NCBI RefSeq assembly: GCF_039595935.1
Contig: NZ_JBCNKR010000004.1
Location: 991,001-1,055,000 of the forward strand
DNA: 64,000 nt
Direction of reading: 5' to 3'
From: Flavobacterium sp.
GTDB lineage: Bacteria > Bacteroidota > Bacteroidia > Flavobacteriales > Flavobacteriaceae
The stretch's first letter is position 1; the number at the start of each line of letters is the position of its first letter. This document shows positions 45,400 through 54,499 of the stretch, piece by piece. Below the pieces are notes generated by a model, which was not told the DNA's origin, made no database searches, and was given only the letters and a program-made list of their open reading frames with translations. The position numbers were made by a program, and so were the translations under genes.

Positions 45400-48300
45400 C
45401 TAAAAGTCGTTATCAGGAATTAACCCTTCATTATTGTTTTGAGGTTTCGGTTTTTCTTCCTTTTCTTTTTCCTGATTCTTCTTTTTATCTTTCTCTTTTT
45501 CTGCTTCCTTGTTTTTGAAGTTAATAAAATCCGGATTTAGATTAGAATCCTGAAATTCATCCGAATTTTTTATGGCATTTTCGAGTTTATGGCTTTTGAA
45601 AAGTTTATTTACAAGTTCGCTAAAGGTATCAAAATCGACTTCATACGAAATACCTACACCTTGCGTATATCCAATTCCCTGACCTACATAATTGATATCA
45701 TTTTCTTTATTGAATAATCGAAGGTTCATCGATCCATCTTCGTTTACACGATATAAAATTTCAATATCTCCCACAATTGCCGATTCGTTTACTCCGCCGA
45801 CAGGAACTCCCACTTTTCCGTTTATTGTAATACGCTCATTAACCTGCGATGAAATATTAGCAACAAACTGTCCGTCAGCTTCCTGACCTATTCTTCTGTC
45901 TGCCGAAACGAAATTCAGGTTGATATCAAAAAGGTCATTATCTGATTTTATAATGCCACCAAGCAAACTAGCCGCCGTTTCTGCAAATGTTCCGGATAAA
46001 TCGCTTTGATTAAATCCGTCCTGACTCATAAATGAACCTGTAGACAGTAAATACAAAGCTTGTGTTTGTCGAATATCTTTATCGTCTAATTTATACTGAA
46101 TTTCAGATTTCAACACGCTGCTTACCGATGGAAACTGAATATCAAAATTAGGTTCAGGACTAGTTAAATCTCCTCTTAAACCAATAACTACTTCAACCGG
46201 TACTTTTTTATTAAAAGATGAATTATCTAATAATACCGCAGGATTGGCAGTAGTTCTATACACGGCTTCTAAATTAAGCTGTGCTTTCATCGGGTTTCCT
46301 TCCCAAATAATAGATCCTCCTTTTTTAACTGCGAATTTTTTATCGATTAAACCTCCGTATTTAAAGTTATAAGTTCCTTCGTATGCCTGGAAATCCCCCC
46401 ACATATTAAATTTACCCAGTGTGTTGATTTTAAACAATAAAGATCCGTAACCTTTACCTTTCATACCGTGTCCGGAATTTCTATCCAGAATGACTTCAAC
46501 TTCGGCATCTGGCGTAATATCAAAATCAAATTCCAGTTCAAGACCATTATAATTTCTTGTTTTTTCAACAATACCATTTGCCAGATTGTATTTCTCTTTT
46601 GGTGTTACAAAATGAATCCAGCTGCTTTCTCCGGAATTCTGCACATTACTAATCGGAATTTTAACTTCTGTGCCTTTCTCAGATTTTGCATCAACCTTGA
46701 TAAATAAGCTTTCTACAGGACCTTTTATACTTGCCGTTCCGTTTATAAATGCAGTTCCAAAATAAGCTGCATCTTCACTGTCTTTAGTATCAAGTGCTAC
46801 TAATCGTTTTGATGTTATATTTAAGTCTAATTTCCAGTCTCCAAAATTATGATGCTCTATAGTTCCGTTCAGCAATCCTTTGGTGCCAAATTTAGTATCG
46901 GTTAACTGGTTGTTTCTAAACAGAAATTTTTCATCGGTTAAATCGATAACCGTTCTGTCGCTTAATTCATAATCAGTATTAAGATATGGAATTGTCATCC
47001 CGGCTTTTTCAACATACAAGCGTCCGTTGATTTCCGGTTTTTTCAAATTCCCAACCACAGCCGCATTTCCAGAAACAGAACCCCTTACATTAGACAAAAC
47101 ATCGCCGCCTACTGTACCTAAAGTTGCGAGATTAAATCCTTCTAACTTTAAATTCAAATCCAGCATGGTTTCTTTATTTTCAATCGCAAAAGTACCGTTT
47201 GCTCTAAACGACTCTGCAAAACCATTTACTATAGAAGAATTGATCGTGAATTTTCTAAAACTCTGATCTCCGGAAATATCAAAATTAAGCGTTCCTAAAT
47301 CGACTTTATTCAAATTGAGATGATCAACCACAATACTGGCCGTGGGCTGATAAACATCTTTATTCTGCTTATAATTTATGTTTCCGTTTAAATTTCCGTT
47401 GAAAACAAACTTCGAATTAAAAGGCGTAATCTTATTGATGTCTACATCTTCAAAATTGAGGACGACATCTTTATAATCTTTTCCTTTTATAACACCATTC
47501 AGGTCAATTTTTTGGTTTTCGTGCGAAAGAACGATATTATTAATCGTGAAGTTTTTAAAATACTGATCAAAAACGATTTGATTATCCTTTTGCGCATTTT
47601 CATTTAAATACCACAAATAGTCTTTAAACTTCATTTCAGACTTTTTGATTCCTACGATATTGTTTTTGTTTTTATCGATAGTATGAAATAAATCCAGATT
47701 GAAATAATCCTGTCCTTTGTCGCCGCCCTTAAACTCCGAACGAACAAACAAAGTATCTTTTGATGTTACGTTGATTAAATTGAAATCACGAATTTTATAG
47801 TAAGGCGTTTTTATACTATCCAGCTCAATGAAAGCATTATAAAGCGGGTTTTTATTATCGATACTGATTCTGATATTATCAAACGTGTTTTTTTCAGCGC
47901 TGATTTGTTTTGATCTAAAGCCAAATTTAAACTCCTGCAAATCTGAATCGATTTTTCCTCGTACAACTGTACTCGAATCAATTTTCATTTCGGGATAAAG
48001 CATTTCTACTACCTTATTATATACATGAAAATTAAAACGTAAAAACTGTCCTTTTTTAACTTTAAAAGGTTTATAATTAGTATATAAACTTCCAACGGAA
48101 TTCATTACCAATTTGTCTAATTGAGCAAACTGAAATTTCCCCACAATTTTTCCTTCCACAATGTCAGAAGAATTAATCGTAATAGTACGAAGTCTGTCGG
48201 CATCGAAATTTGAACTAACTTTTACTTCATCAAAAACATAAGTCGCTTTTGGGTTTTGATATTCAGCATCCTTAATTAAAATATCGCCCTGAAGATTTTC

Positions 48301-49932
48301 TATAGAATTTCCGGTTAACTGTACAACAGCATCACCTTTAAAATGTGAAATCGAATCGTTTATGAATTTCAGTTTTCGCAAATCTGAATTTTCAACATTG
48401 ATATGAAAATCATAACGGCTTTCTCTTTTACTTAAATCAACCAAACCATCAAATGTCAGGTTTAAGTTCGGGTCGTTTACAGAAATCTGTCCTTTATAAT
48501 AAGGAAGCTTAAAATTACCGTTTACAACAATATTGCTGTAATTATACTTATTATAGTACAACTTTGTAATATCTCCTTTTACAATAGTATTCAAATATTT
48601 TTCGGTGAAACCAACACCGTCAACATCAACATTTAAAGTAGTTCTGCCAATATCTTTTCGACCCAGTAAAGTTCCAACATCAAAATTATCTAAAACTATA
48701 TTTCCGGAATAAGAAGCCTTGTCGATAAAATCCATATTATTCATATGAAGATCTACTTTACCGTTTCCTAAATCAGTCGCCATTTTAAAGTCAGTTTCCA
48801 GCGCGGTTGTTGAAACTTTTGCTTTACCAACAATATTAAATTTCCCAATTCTTTTTAATTCTTTCGGAAGGCTTTTTCCTAAAATTCCAGGCAGCAAAAC
48901 CACCAGATTATCATAGCTCGAAATTAATTTATCGAACTTCCCGTCCATTGAGAACTTTTGTTCTTTAGTTCCTAAAAGATTTCTAAAATTAATTGTTCCG
49001 AAGATTTTTGAACCATTTGCATCACTAAGTCTCAAACGATTCAAATTCAGATTATTTAAAGTTCCTTTAATCTTTGTTCTAACTTTAAAATGCTGGTTTT
49101 TGCCCAATCCGTCATAAAAATAACGAATATCATTTGAAGCTATTGAAGATGAATCTAAAGCTACATTAAACTGAACTTTATCAGTAAAATCCAGAAAATC
49201 TCCCGGTTTATAATTTAAAATCGCTTTTCCGTAAATTGAAGATCTTTTGGTTTTAATTGCCAGATTTTCAACCTGAATCTGTTTTTTAGTATAACTGAAT
49301 TTTCCGGTAAAATTAGAAACATAAAGTCCGCGGTGATCTAAAAATGAAAACCTGTGAATTATTGTTGTAACATCTGGGCCGTATAATTTAAAATCGCTGA
49401 TATAAGCGTTTAGCTTTTTAAAATCTAAAAAACGAGGTGTTCTTTTATTTTCATCAACAACAGAGAAATTTCCCTTTTCGATGTAGGCATTTTTAGCTGT
49501 AAAAAGAAAATGTTTGCCAGACTGCTTCTTTTCTTCTTTCGTTTCAAACAATTTAATAAACTTATTAATATTGTTTTCATCTTCTTTTTTATACGTTTTG
49601 ATATTAAAAATCAACCCCGTTAAACGAAGATCACCAAAAAGCAAATCGCCGTCGATAAGACGTTTTATACTTAAAATATCTGTAGTAATGATATCTGAAT
49701 AGATCATCGTTTTTTTGTGATGATCCCGAATGAGGACTTTTTTAAGTTTTACACCGCCAAAAATATTAATCGCAACCTTATCAATAGTAATATCTGTTTT
49801 AAAATCAGTATTAAGAGTTTCGGTTACATATTTGGCAATTTTGGTCTGAACGACAGGTAAAGAAAGTGTGATAGCAAGTATCAGCAAAAGTAAAATTAAG
49901 CCAATCAGGGTTCTGGATACTATTTTCTTAAT
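45400..49932 (-). CDS. tamB: TamB-like translocation and assembly module protein
   Basis: About 1510 residues, with an N-terminal anchor followed by very long beta-rich repeats of the AsmA/DUF490 type and the conserved TamB C-terminal domain (about 1150-1420; GTYNFKYGGLIDKKF; VVIGLRGDLTSPEPNFDIQFP). A low-complexity Lys/Glu tail (EKEKDKKKNQEKEKEEKPKP) closes it. TamB-type proteins form hydrophobic grooves bridging the membranes for lipid transport or barrel assembly. The conventional first start is TTG at 49887, which leaves only a truncated, uncharged anchor. An in-frame ATT at 49932 gives MKKIVSRTLIGLILL and a complete anchor, so I extended the gene. No ATG, GTG or TTG lies between it and the upstream stop. 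Confidence 0.88.
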   Translation of the reverse strand: MKKIVSRTLIGLILLLLILAITLSLPVVQTKIAKYVTETLNTDFKTDITIDKVAINIFGGVKLKKVLIRDHHKKTMIYSDIITTDILSIKRLIDGDLLFGDLRLTGLIFNIKTYKKEDENNINKFIKLFETKEEKKQSGKHFLFTAKNAYIEKGNFSVVDENKRTPRFLDFKKLNAYISDFKLYGPDVTTIIHRFSFLDHRGLYVSNFTGKFSYTKKQIQVENLAIKTKRSSIYGKAILNYKPGDFLDFTDKVQFNVALDSSSIASNDIRYFYDGLGKNQHFKVRTKIKGTLNNLNLNRLRLSDANGSKIFGTINFRNLLGTKEQKFSMDGKFDKLISSYDNLVVLLPGILGKSLPKELKRIGKFNIVGKAKVSTTALETDFKMATDLGNGKVDLHMNNMDFIDKASYSGNIVLDNFDVGTLLGRKDIGRTTLNVDVDGVGFTEKYLNTIVKGDITKLYYNKYNYSNIVVNGNFKLPYYKGQISVNDPNLNLTFDGLVDLSKRESRYDFHINVENSDLRKLKFINDSISHFKGDAVVQLTGNSIENLQGDILIKDAEYQNPKATYVFDEVKVSSNFDADRLRTITINSSDIVEGKIVGKFQFAQLDKLVMNSVGSLYTNYKPFKVKKGQFLRFNFHVYNKVVEMLYPEMKIDSSTVVRGKIDSDLQEFKFGFRSKQISAEKNTFDNIRISIDNKNPLYNAFIELDSIKTPYYKIRDFNLINVTSKDTLFVRSEFKGGDKGQDYFNLDLFHTIDKNKNNIVGIKKSEMKFKDYLWYLNENAQKDNQIVFDQYFKNFTINNIVLSHENQKIDLNGVIKGKDYKDVVLNFEDVDINKITPFNSKFVFNGNLNGNINYKQNKDVYQPTASIVVDHLNLNKVDLGTLNFDISGDQSFRKFTINSSIVNGFAESFRANGTFAIENKETMLDLNLKLEGFNLATLGTVGGDVLSNVRGSVSGNAAVVGNLKKPEINGRLYVEKAGMTIPYLNTDYELSDRTVIDLTDEKFLFRNNQLTDTKFGTKGLLNGTIEHHNFGDWKLDLNITSKRLVALDTKDSEDAAYFGTAFINGTASIKGPVESLFIKVDAKSEKGTEVKIPISNVQNSGESSWIHFVTPKEKYNLANGIVEKTRNYNGLELEFDFDITPDAEVEVILDRNSGHGMKGKGYGSLLFKINTLGKFNMWGDFQAYEGTYNFKYGGLIDKKFAVKKGGSIIWEGNPMKAQLNLEAVYRTTANPAVLLDNSSFNKKVPVEVVIGLRGDLTSPEPNFDIQFPSVSSVLKSEIQYKLDDKDIRQTQALYLLSTGSFMSQDGFNQSDLSGTFAETAASLLGGIIKSDNDLFDINLNFVSADRRIGQEADGQFVANISSQVNERITINGKVGVPVGGVNESAIVGDIEILYRVNEDGSMNLRLFNKENDINYVGQGIGYTQGVGISYEVDFDTFSELVNKLFKSHKLENAIKNSDEFQDSNLNPDFINFKNKEAEKEKDKKKNQEKEKEEKPKPQNNNEGLIPDNDF

Positions 49933-50095
49933 TCTTTTGATAACTGCTTATTATTATTGTTTTTGTATAAATTTAATTTGAACAGACAAAGGACGGCTGT
50001 TTTTGATAAAAATTCTCTAATTTTGGGGCTTTGCTTCAAATCAAAGAAATTAAAAATTTGATTTGTCAAATATAATTCAAAATTCGTGCCTTTAT

Positions 50096-51118
50096 ATGCA
50101 AAATTCAGAGGTTTTTATTCTTGCCATCGAAAGTTCATGCGATGATACTGCTGCTGCAGTTTTACATAACGATAAAGTTCTCTCAAATGTTGTGGCTAAT
50201 CAGTTAATTCACAATCAATATGGCGGTGTGGTTCCTGAACTAGCTTCGAGAGCCCATCAGCAAAACATAGTTCCCGTAATCGACGCTGCGCTTCGTAAAG
50301 CAAATGTACAAAAAGAACAGCTAACTGCCATTGCTTTTACACAAGGTCCCGGCTTAATGGGTTCATTACTTGTGGGGAGTTCTTTTGGTAAATCATTATC
50401 ATTAGCATTAAACATTCCGTTAATAGCTGTTAATCACATGCATGCTCATATTTTAGCCCATTTTATTGATGAAGATGGCTACGATAAACCAGAGTTTCCA
50501 TTTTTGGCACTAACCATTAGCGGCGGACACACTCAAATCGTAAAAGTAAACAGCTTTTTTGATATGGAAATTATTGGAGAAACTACTGATGATGCCGTAG
50601 GTGAAGCTTTTGACAAAAGTGCCAAAATATTAGGACTTCCATATCCCGGAGGGCCTTTAATTGATAAATATGCCAAAGAAGGAAACCCAAAAGCGTTTAC
50701 GTTTACAAAACCAAAAGTGCCGGGATTAGATTTTAGTTTTTCGGGGTTAAAAACTGCAATTCTTTATTTTATTCAGAAGAATAAACAAGAAAATCCAAAC
50801 TTTATCGAAGAAAATTTAAATGATATCTGCGCTTCAATTCAGCATACGATTATCGAAATTTTAATGGACAAATTAAAAATGGCTGTTAAAGAAACCGGAA
50901 TTAAACAAATCGCTATTGGCGGCGGCGTTTCGGCAAATTCAGGAATCAGAAATACATTAAAAGAAAGCGAAAGCAAATACGGCTGGAAAACTTTTATTCC
51001 GAAATTTGAATATACGACAGATAATGCTGCCATGATTGGAATCGTTGGTTATCAAAAATATTTATCAAAACGTTTTGAAGATTCTTCAGTAGTTTCTAAA
51101 GCGCGAATTCAGTTTTAA
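50096..51118 (+). CDS. tsaD: tRNA N6-adenosine threonylcarbamoyltransferase subunit TsaD
   Basis: From the ATG at 50096 the protein has 340 residues: ILAIESSCDDTAAAV, GGVVPELASRAHQQN, the metal-binding HMHAHILAH, FLALTISGGHTQIV, GEAFDKSAKILGLPYPGGP and IAIGGGVSANSGI. An upstream in-frame start at 50063 adds 11 unconserved residues and is less likely. With TsaB, TsaC and TsaE it makes the t6A modification of ANN-decoding tRNAs and is essential. It is divergent from tamB and 2 bp upstream of rsmE, with which it is co-transcribed. This tamB/tsaD/rsmE order is usual in Flavobacteria. Confidence 0.97.
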   Translation: MQNSEVFILAIESSCDDTAAAVLHNDKVLSNVVANQLIHNQYGGVVPELASRAHQQNIVPVIDAALRKANVQKEQLTAIAFTQGPGLMGSLLVGSSFGKSLSLALNIPLIAVNHMHAHILAHFIDEDGYDKPEFPFLALTISGGHTQIVKVNSFFDMEIIGETTDDAVGEAFDKSAKILGLPYPGGPLIDKYAKEGNPKAFTFTKPKVPGLDFSFSGLKTAILYFIQKNKQENPNFIEENLNDICASIQHTIIEILMDKLKMAVKETGIKQIAIGGGVSANSGIRNTLKESESKYGWKTFIPKFEYTTDNAAMIGIVGYQKYLSKRFEDSSVVSKARIQF

Positions 51119-51120
51119 TT

Positions 51121-51828
51121 ATGCAGTTATTTTATAATCCGGATATTGACGAAACAACCGAAAGTTTTTCTTTTGATAAAGAAGAAAGCAAACACATCAT
51201 AAAAGTGTTACGAAAAAAAGATTCGGATATTTTGTATGTTACAAACGGTCAGGGTTTATTGTTTGAAACTGAAATTACACTGGCTTCAGATAATAAATGT
51301 ATCGTTGATGTTCGATCGATAAAAAAATCTCCCGAACCAAAATTTCGTCTGCATCTTGCGGTTGCGCCAACCAAAATGAATGATCGTTTTGAGTGGTTTT
51401 TAGAAAAAGCTACAGAAATTGGCATTCAGGAAATTACGCCCATAATCTGCGATCGTTCTGAACGAAAAGTAATTAACCCGGAGCGTTTTGAAAAGATTAT
51501 TCTTTCGGCAATGAAACAATCGAATGAAATGTTTCTTCCGAAATTAAATGAAGCTGTTTCGTTTAAAGAATTCATAAAAAAGAAAAACAGCGGTTTACAA
51601 TTTATTGCGCATTGTGAGGAAACCGACAAAAAATCTTTGAAAGAAGCTTTAAAGCCAGACGAAGATGTCACTTTGTTAATTGGACCTGAAGGTGATTTTT
51701 CTGAAAAAGAAATTGCATTGGCTATCGAAAATAAATATCAGCCCGTAACTTTAGGAAATACCCGTTTACGTACAGAAACAGCGGCGGTTGTAGCTTGTCA
51801 TAGTGTGGTGTTTTTTAATGAAGGTTAA
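51121..51828 (+). CDS. rsmE: 16S rRNA (uracil-1498-N3)-methyltransferase
   Basis: 235 residues of the SPOUT superfamily with an N-terminal PUA-like domain (KEESKHIIKVLRKKDSDILYV). The trefoil-knot SAM site is LLIGPEGDFSEKEI and LGNTRLRTETAAVVA. RsmE methylates U1498 of 16S rRNA near the decoding centre. The ATG follows the tsaD stop by 2 bp. The region after its stop is filled by a long inverted repeat and an insertion sequence, which separate it from the DUF4159 and TrmH genes. Confidence 0.95.
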   Translation: MQLFYNPDIDETTESFSFDKEESKHIIKVLRKKDSDILYVTNGQGLLFETEITLASDNKCIVDVRSIKKSPEPKFRLHLAVAPTKMNDRFEWFLEKATEIGIQEITPIICDRSERKVINPERFEKIILSAMKQSNEMFLPKLNEAVSFKEFIKKKNSGLQFIAHCEETDKKSLKEALKPDEDVTLLIGPEGDFSEKEIALAIENKYQPVTLGNTRLRTETAAVVACHSVVFFNEG

Positions 51829-51849
51829 TAAAAACCCTACAGTTTTGTC

Positions 51850-51943
51850 ATTTCGACGAAGGAGAAATCTGCGCAAGTAACTCGACAAAGATTGATGATT
51901 TTCTATGAGGAGTTACTTGCGCAGATTTCTCCTTCGTCGAAAT
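51850..51943. repeat. Perfect 34-bp inverted repeat with 26-bp centre
   Basis: The left arm (51850-51883, beginning ATTTCGACGAAGGAGAAATC) is exactly reverse-complementary to the right arm (51910-51943). The arms are palindromic enough to form a very stable hairpin just after rsmE. From memory, GACGAAGGAGAAATCT is a repeated intergenic motif in Flavobacterium. It has no coding capacity and resembles a REP or MITE-like element. Confidence 0.85.
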
Positions 51944-51956
51944 TGTAAAGGTTAGA

Positions 51957-52972
51957 TATTTCGGTAACAAAATTTACCTTTAATAAATTTTGTTGCGATG
52001 AGAAATAACAGTCAGGATTCAACATTAGAGAGAAACTATTTAGAGAAGTATCGTTTTTTAATAAAAGAATATGAGCAAGTAAAAAACAAGACTCATCCGG
52101 TGCATAAAAAGGCGATGGATTTTTACAAGGCAAATGACACCTGCAGAAAAAGCTTCTTAAAGTATTATAACCGTTATAAGCAGAGCGGTAAGTCTTTGGA
52201 TCTGCTTCCTCAGAAGCGTGGTCCAAAATACAAGACAAGACGTCCTCTGCCATTTATAGAACGAAAAGTAATTGAATTAAGGGAAAAAGGAAACAACAAA
52301 TATGAAATTGTTAGTATCTTAAAGCCAAAATTAGGAAAAAACACACCTTCATATTCAGGAGTTTATAATATTTTAAAGCGTAATAAAATAAACAGGTTAA
52401 CTCCGAAGATTAAAAAGAATCATCAAAAAATAATCAAGGAAAGAATGGGACAGCTTGGTCATATTGATTGTCATCACTTAAGCAAAAGCATCATAAAAGG
52501 AGAAAATCGAAAATTGTACCTAGTATGTATAATTGACGACTACAGCCGGATTGCCTGGGCAGAATTAATCCCAGACATCACTAGTTTAACGGTTATGTTT
52601 GCGTCATTAAAATGCTTAAACATCTTAAGCGATCATTATGAGATAAGATTTGAAGAGATTTTATCTGACAATGGACCTGAATTTGGAATCAGAACCAGCC
52701 AGCAGAAATATAACCATCCTTTTGAGAGAATGCTTATGGAATTGGGAATTGTTCACAGACATACAAAACCTTATAGACCACAGACAAACGGGAAGGTCGA
52801 ACGCTTCTGGCGAACTCTTGAAGATGATCTGCTCAGAGAAACTGATTTTGATTCTTTGGAAGAACTAAAAGAAGAATTATTACAATATTTATATTACTAT
52901 AATCACGAAAGGCCACATCAGGGAATTGATGGAAAAAAGCCAATCGAAATGATAAATCCGTTACCGAAATAA
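51957..52972 (+). mobile_element. IS481-type insertion sequence, about 1 kb
   Basis: Terminal inverted repeats TATTTCGGTAAC (51957-51968) and GTTACCGAAATA (52960-52971) bracket a single transposase gene. The outer limits could be a few bases wider. No target duplication could be confirmed in the flanks. The element lies between rsmE and the DUF4159 gene. Confidence 0.75.
51998..52972 (+). CDS. IS481-family transposase (DDE integrase core)
   Basis: 324 residues, intact. An N-terminal helix-turn-helix part (about 30-130; DTCRKSFLKYYNRYKQSG, KRGPKYKTRRPLP) is followed by an rve integrase core. Its acidic residues are Asp157 (GHIDCHH), Asp224 (LSDNGPEFG) and Glu268 (NGKVERFWRTLED), and YYNHERPHQGI closes the core as in IS481 and IS3 relatives. 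It cuts and joins the element's ends. The stop codon is inside the right terminal repeat (TTACCGAAATAA), so coding sequence extends to the very edge of the element. No frameshift is seen, so the copy may still be active. Confidence 0.9.
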   Translation: MRNNSQDSTLERNYLEKYRFLIKEYEQVKNKTHPVHKKAMDFYKANDTCRKSFLKYYNRYKQSGKSLDLLPQKRGPKYKTRRPLPFIERKVIELREKGNNKYEIVSILKPKLGKNTPSYSGVYNILKRNKINRLTPKIKKNHQKIIKERMGQLGHIDCHHLSKSIIKGENRKLYLVCIIDDYSRIAWAELIPDITSLTVMFASLKCLNILSDHYEIRFEEILSDNGPEFGIRTSQQKYNHPFERMLMELGIVHRHTKPYRPQTNGKVERFWRTLEDDLLRETDFDSLEELKEELLQYLYYYNHERPHQGIDGKKPIEMINPLPK

Positions 52973-53040
52973 GTGACTTTTACAGAAATGACAAAAAACA
53001 ACTCGTAACAAAAAAGAAAGCGACAAAAAAATACAATTAC

Positions 53041-53679
53041 ATGAAAAAAATATTTTACCTGTTTTTCCTTTTTTCAATCTCTTCATTTTCACAAGAAATT
53101 GCTTTGCTAAAATACAGCGGCGGCGGCGATTGGTACGCGAATCCTACATCATTGCCTAATTTAATTCGCTTTTGCAATTCGACAATTAATACCCGAATAA
53201 AAGCAAAACCTTCGACTGTTGAACCAAGCAATCCCGATTTGCTTTCGTATCCGTTTGTACACATGACCGGACACGGAAATGTGATTTTCAGCGATTCTGA
53301 TATTTCAAATTTGAGAAATTATCTAAACGGTGGCGGATTTCTTCATATCGACGATAATTACGGAATGGATCAATACATTCGAAAAGAAATCAAAAAGATA
53401 TTTCCGAACAACAATTTAGTTGAGCTTCCGGCCAATCATCCTATTTTTCAAAAACCTTTTCCGTTTCCAAACGGATTACCTAAAATTCACGAACACGACG
53501 GAACCCGCCCGCAGGCCTTTGGTATTTTCGTAGAAAATAAACTGGTTTTATTATATACTTACGAATGTGATTTAGGCGACGGCTGGGAAGATGCCGAAGT
53601 TCATAACGATCCGGCAAATGTTCGTGACAAAGCCTTAAAAATGGGTGCCAACATTATCAATTATATTTTTACCAACTAA
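53041..53679 (+). CDS. Exported DUF4159 domain protein
   Basis: 212 residues with a signal peptide (FYLFFLFSISSFSQ) and a mature part beginning IALLKYSGGGDWYANPTSLPNL. MTGHGNVIFSDSDISNLRNY and GGFLHIDDNYGMDQYIRKEI follow, the hallmarks of DUF4159, which resembles a glutamine-amidotransferase-like fold (ThuA type). EHDGTRPQAFGIFVENKLVLLYTYECDLGDGWED is well conserved. The domain is often found with MoxR/BatA type systems, but no such gene is adjacent here. It lies 68 bp after the insertion sequence and 9 bp before the TrmH-type gene. Before the element arrived, rsmE was probably its upstream neighbour. Confidence 0.85.
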   Translation: MKKIFYLFFLFSISSFSQEIALLKYSGGGDWYANPTSLPNLIRFCNSTINTRIKAKPSTVEPSNPDLLSYPFVHMTGHGNVIFSDSDISNLRNYLNGGGFLHIDDNYGMDQYIRKEIKKIFPNNNLVELPANHPIFQKPFPFPNGLPKIHEHDGTRPQAFGIFVENKLVLLYTYECDLGDGWEDAEVHNDPANVRDKALKMGANIINYIFTN

Positions 53680-53688
53680 ATTTTAAAA

Positions 53689-54192
53689 ATGCAACTTACT
53701 CACGAAGAAAATCAATTTGAGCGAAAAACATTTCCGATAACTTTGGTTTGTGATCATATTTATTTTCAGCAGAATATTGGTTCGCTTTTTAGAATTTCTG
53801 AGGCTTTTGGCGTAGAAAATATTATTTTTCTGGGGAAAGATATTCCGCTTACGCCTAGAAAAATAAACAAAACTTCCCGCAGTACGCACCTTCATGTACC
53901 GCATCAAATTATCGAAGAAACTTCAGAGTTAATCGAATATCTACAACTAAACGATTTTGAGATTATTGGCCTTGAAATTACAAGCAACAGCAAATCTTTA
54001 AAGGAAGTTGTAATTCCAAAAGATAAAAAAATGGCACTTTTAATTGGCAGTGAAATCGATGGCATTTTGGATGAACTTTTAAAAATCTGCCATCAAATTG
54101 TACACATAAATATGTTTGGAAAAAATTCAAGCATGAATGTTGTACAGGCTGCTAGTATTGCTTTATACGAAATCACCTCTGCAGCTCTTTAA
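53689..54192 (+). CDS. TrmH-family RNA 2'-O-methyltransferase (SpoU type)
   Basis: A 167-residue single SPOUT domain: FQQNIGSLFRISEAFGVENI (motif 1 with the catalytic-type Asn/Arg), LLIGSEIDGI (motif 2) and NMFGKNSSMNVVQAASIALYE (motif 3, forming the SAM knot). It has no extra RNA-binding domain. It methylates the 2'-OH of a tRNA or rRNA nucleotide, but which one cannot be told. The gene follows DUF4159 by 9 bp and is probably in the same transcript. A long AT-rich gap separates it from the protease gene. Confidence 0.9.
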   Translation: MQLTHEENQFERKTFPITLVCDHIYFQQNIGSLFRISEAFGVENIIFLGKDIPLTPRKINKTSRSTHLHVPHQIIEETSELIEYLQLNDFEIIGLEITSNSKSLKEVVIPKDKKMALLIGSEIDGILDELLKICHQIVHINMFGKNSSMNVVQAASIALYEITSAAL

Positions 54193-54499
54193 CATAAAAA
54201 AACACACTTTGAAAAAAAGTAGAAATACGTAAGAAAAATGTTAAAATTTATATAAAGATTTTGCCAAAAGGTTAAATTTTGAATCTAAATATCATTTTTA
54301 TACTCTCAAAACACTTATAAATAAGAATTTACATCATAAAAATAAATTTAACATTTTTGTAAGAACTAGAGCACACAAGGGTTTGCTAAAATTCTCATAA
54401 ATAATTCAATATAAAAATTTGGCTACAAAAAGATTTTGTTATAAAATTGCGTTCTGGTTAACCAAAACTAATATTTTTTAACAAAAAACCCCGTTATTT
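54193..54499. other. AT-rich intergenic region upstream of the M43 protease gene
   Basis: Contains no supported gene. Several TTTG strings occur, but none preceded by TA at the right spacing. The region is unusually A+T-rich even for this genome, and the long leader may hold an extended promoter for the protease gene. Confidence 0.5.

Noticed and set aside
51903-52253. 116-codon minus-strand frame
   Set aside because: Antisense to the transposase gene, crossing the IS end and the inverted repeat; no domain seen.
51957-52972. Composite transposon or genomic island around the IS
   Set aside because: Both flanks are ordinary housekeeping genes, and no second copy or cargo gene is seen.
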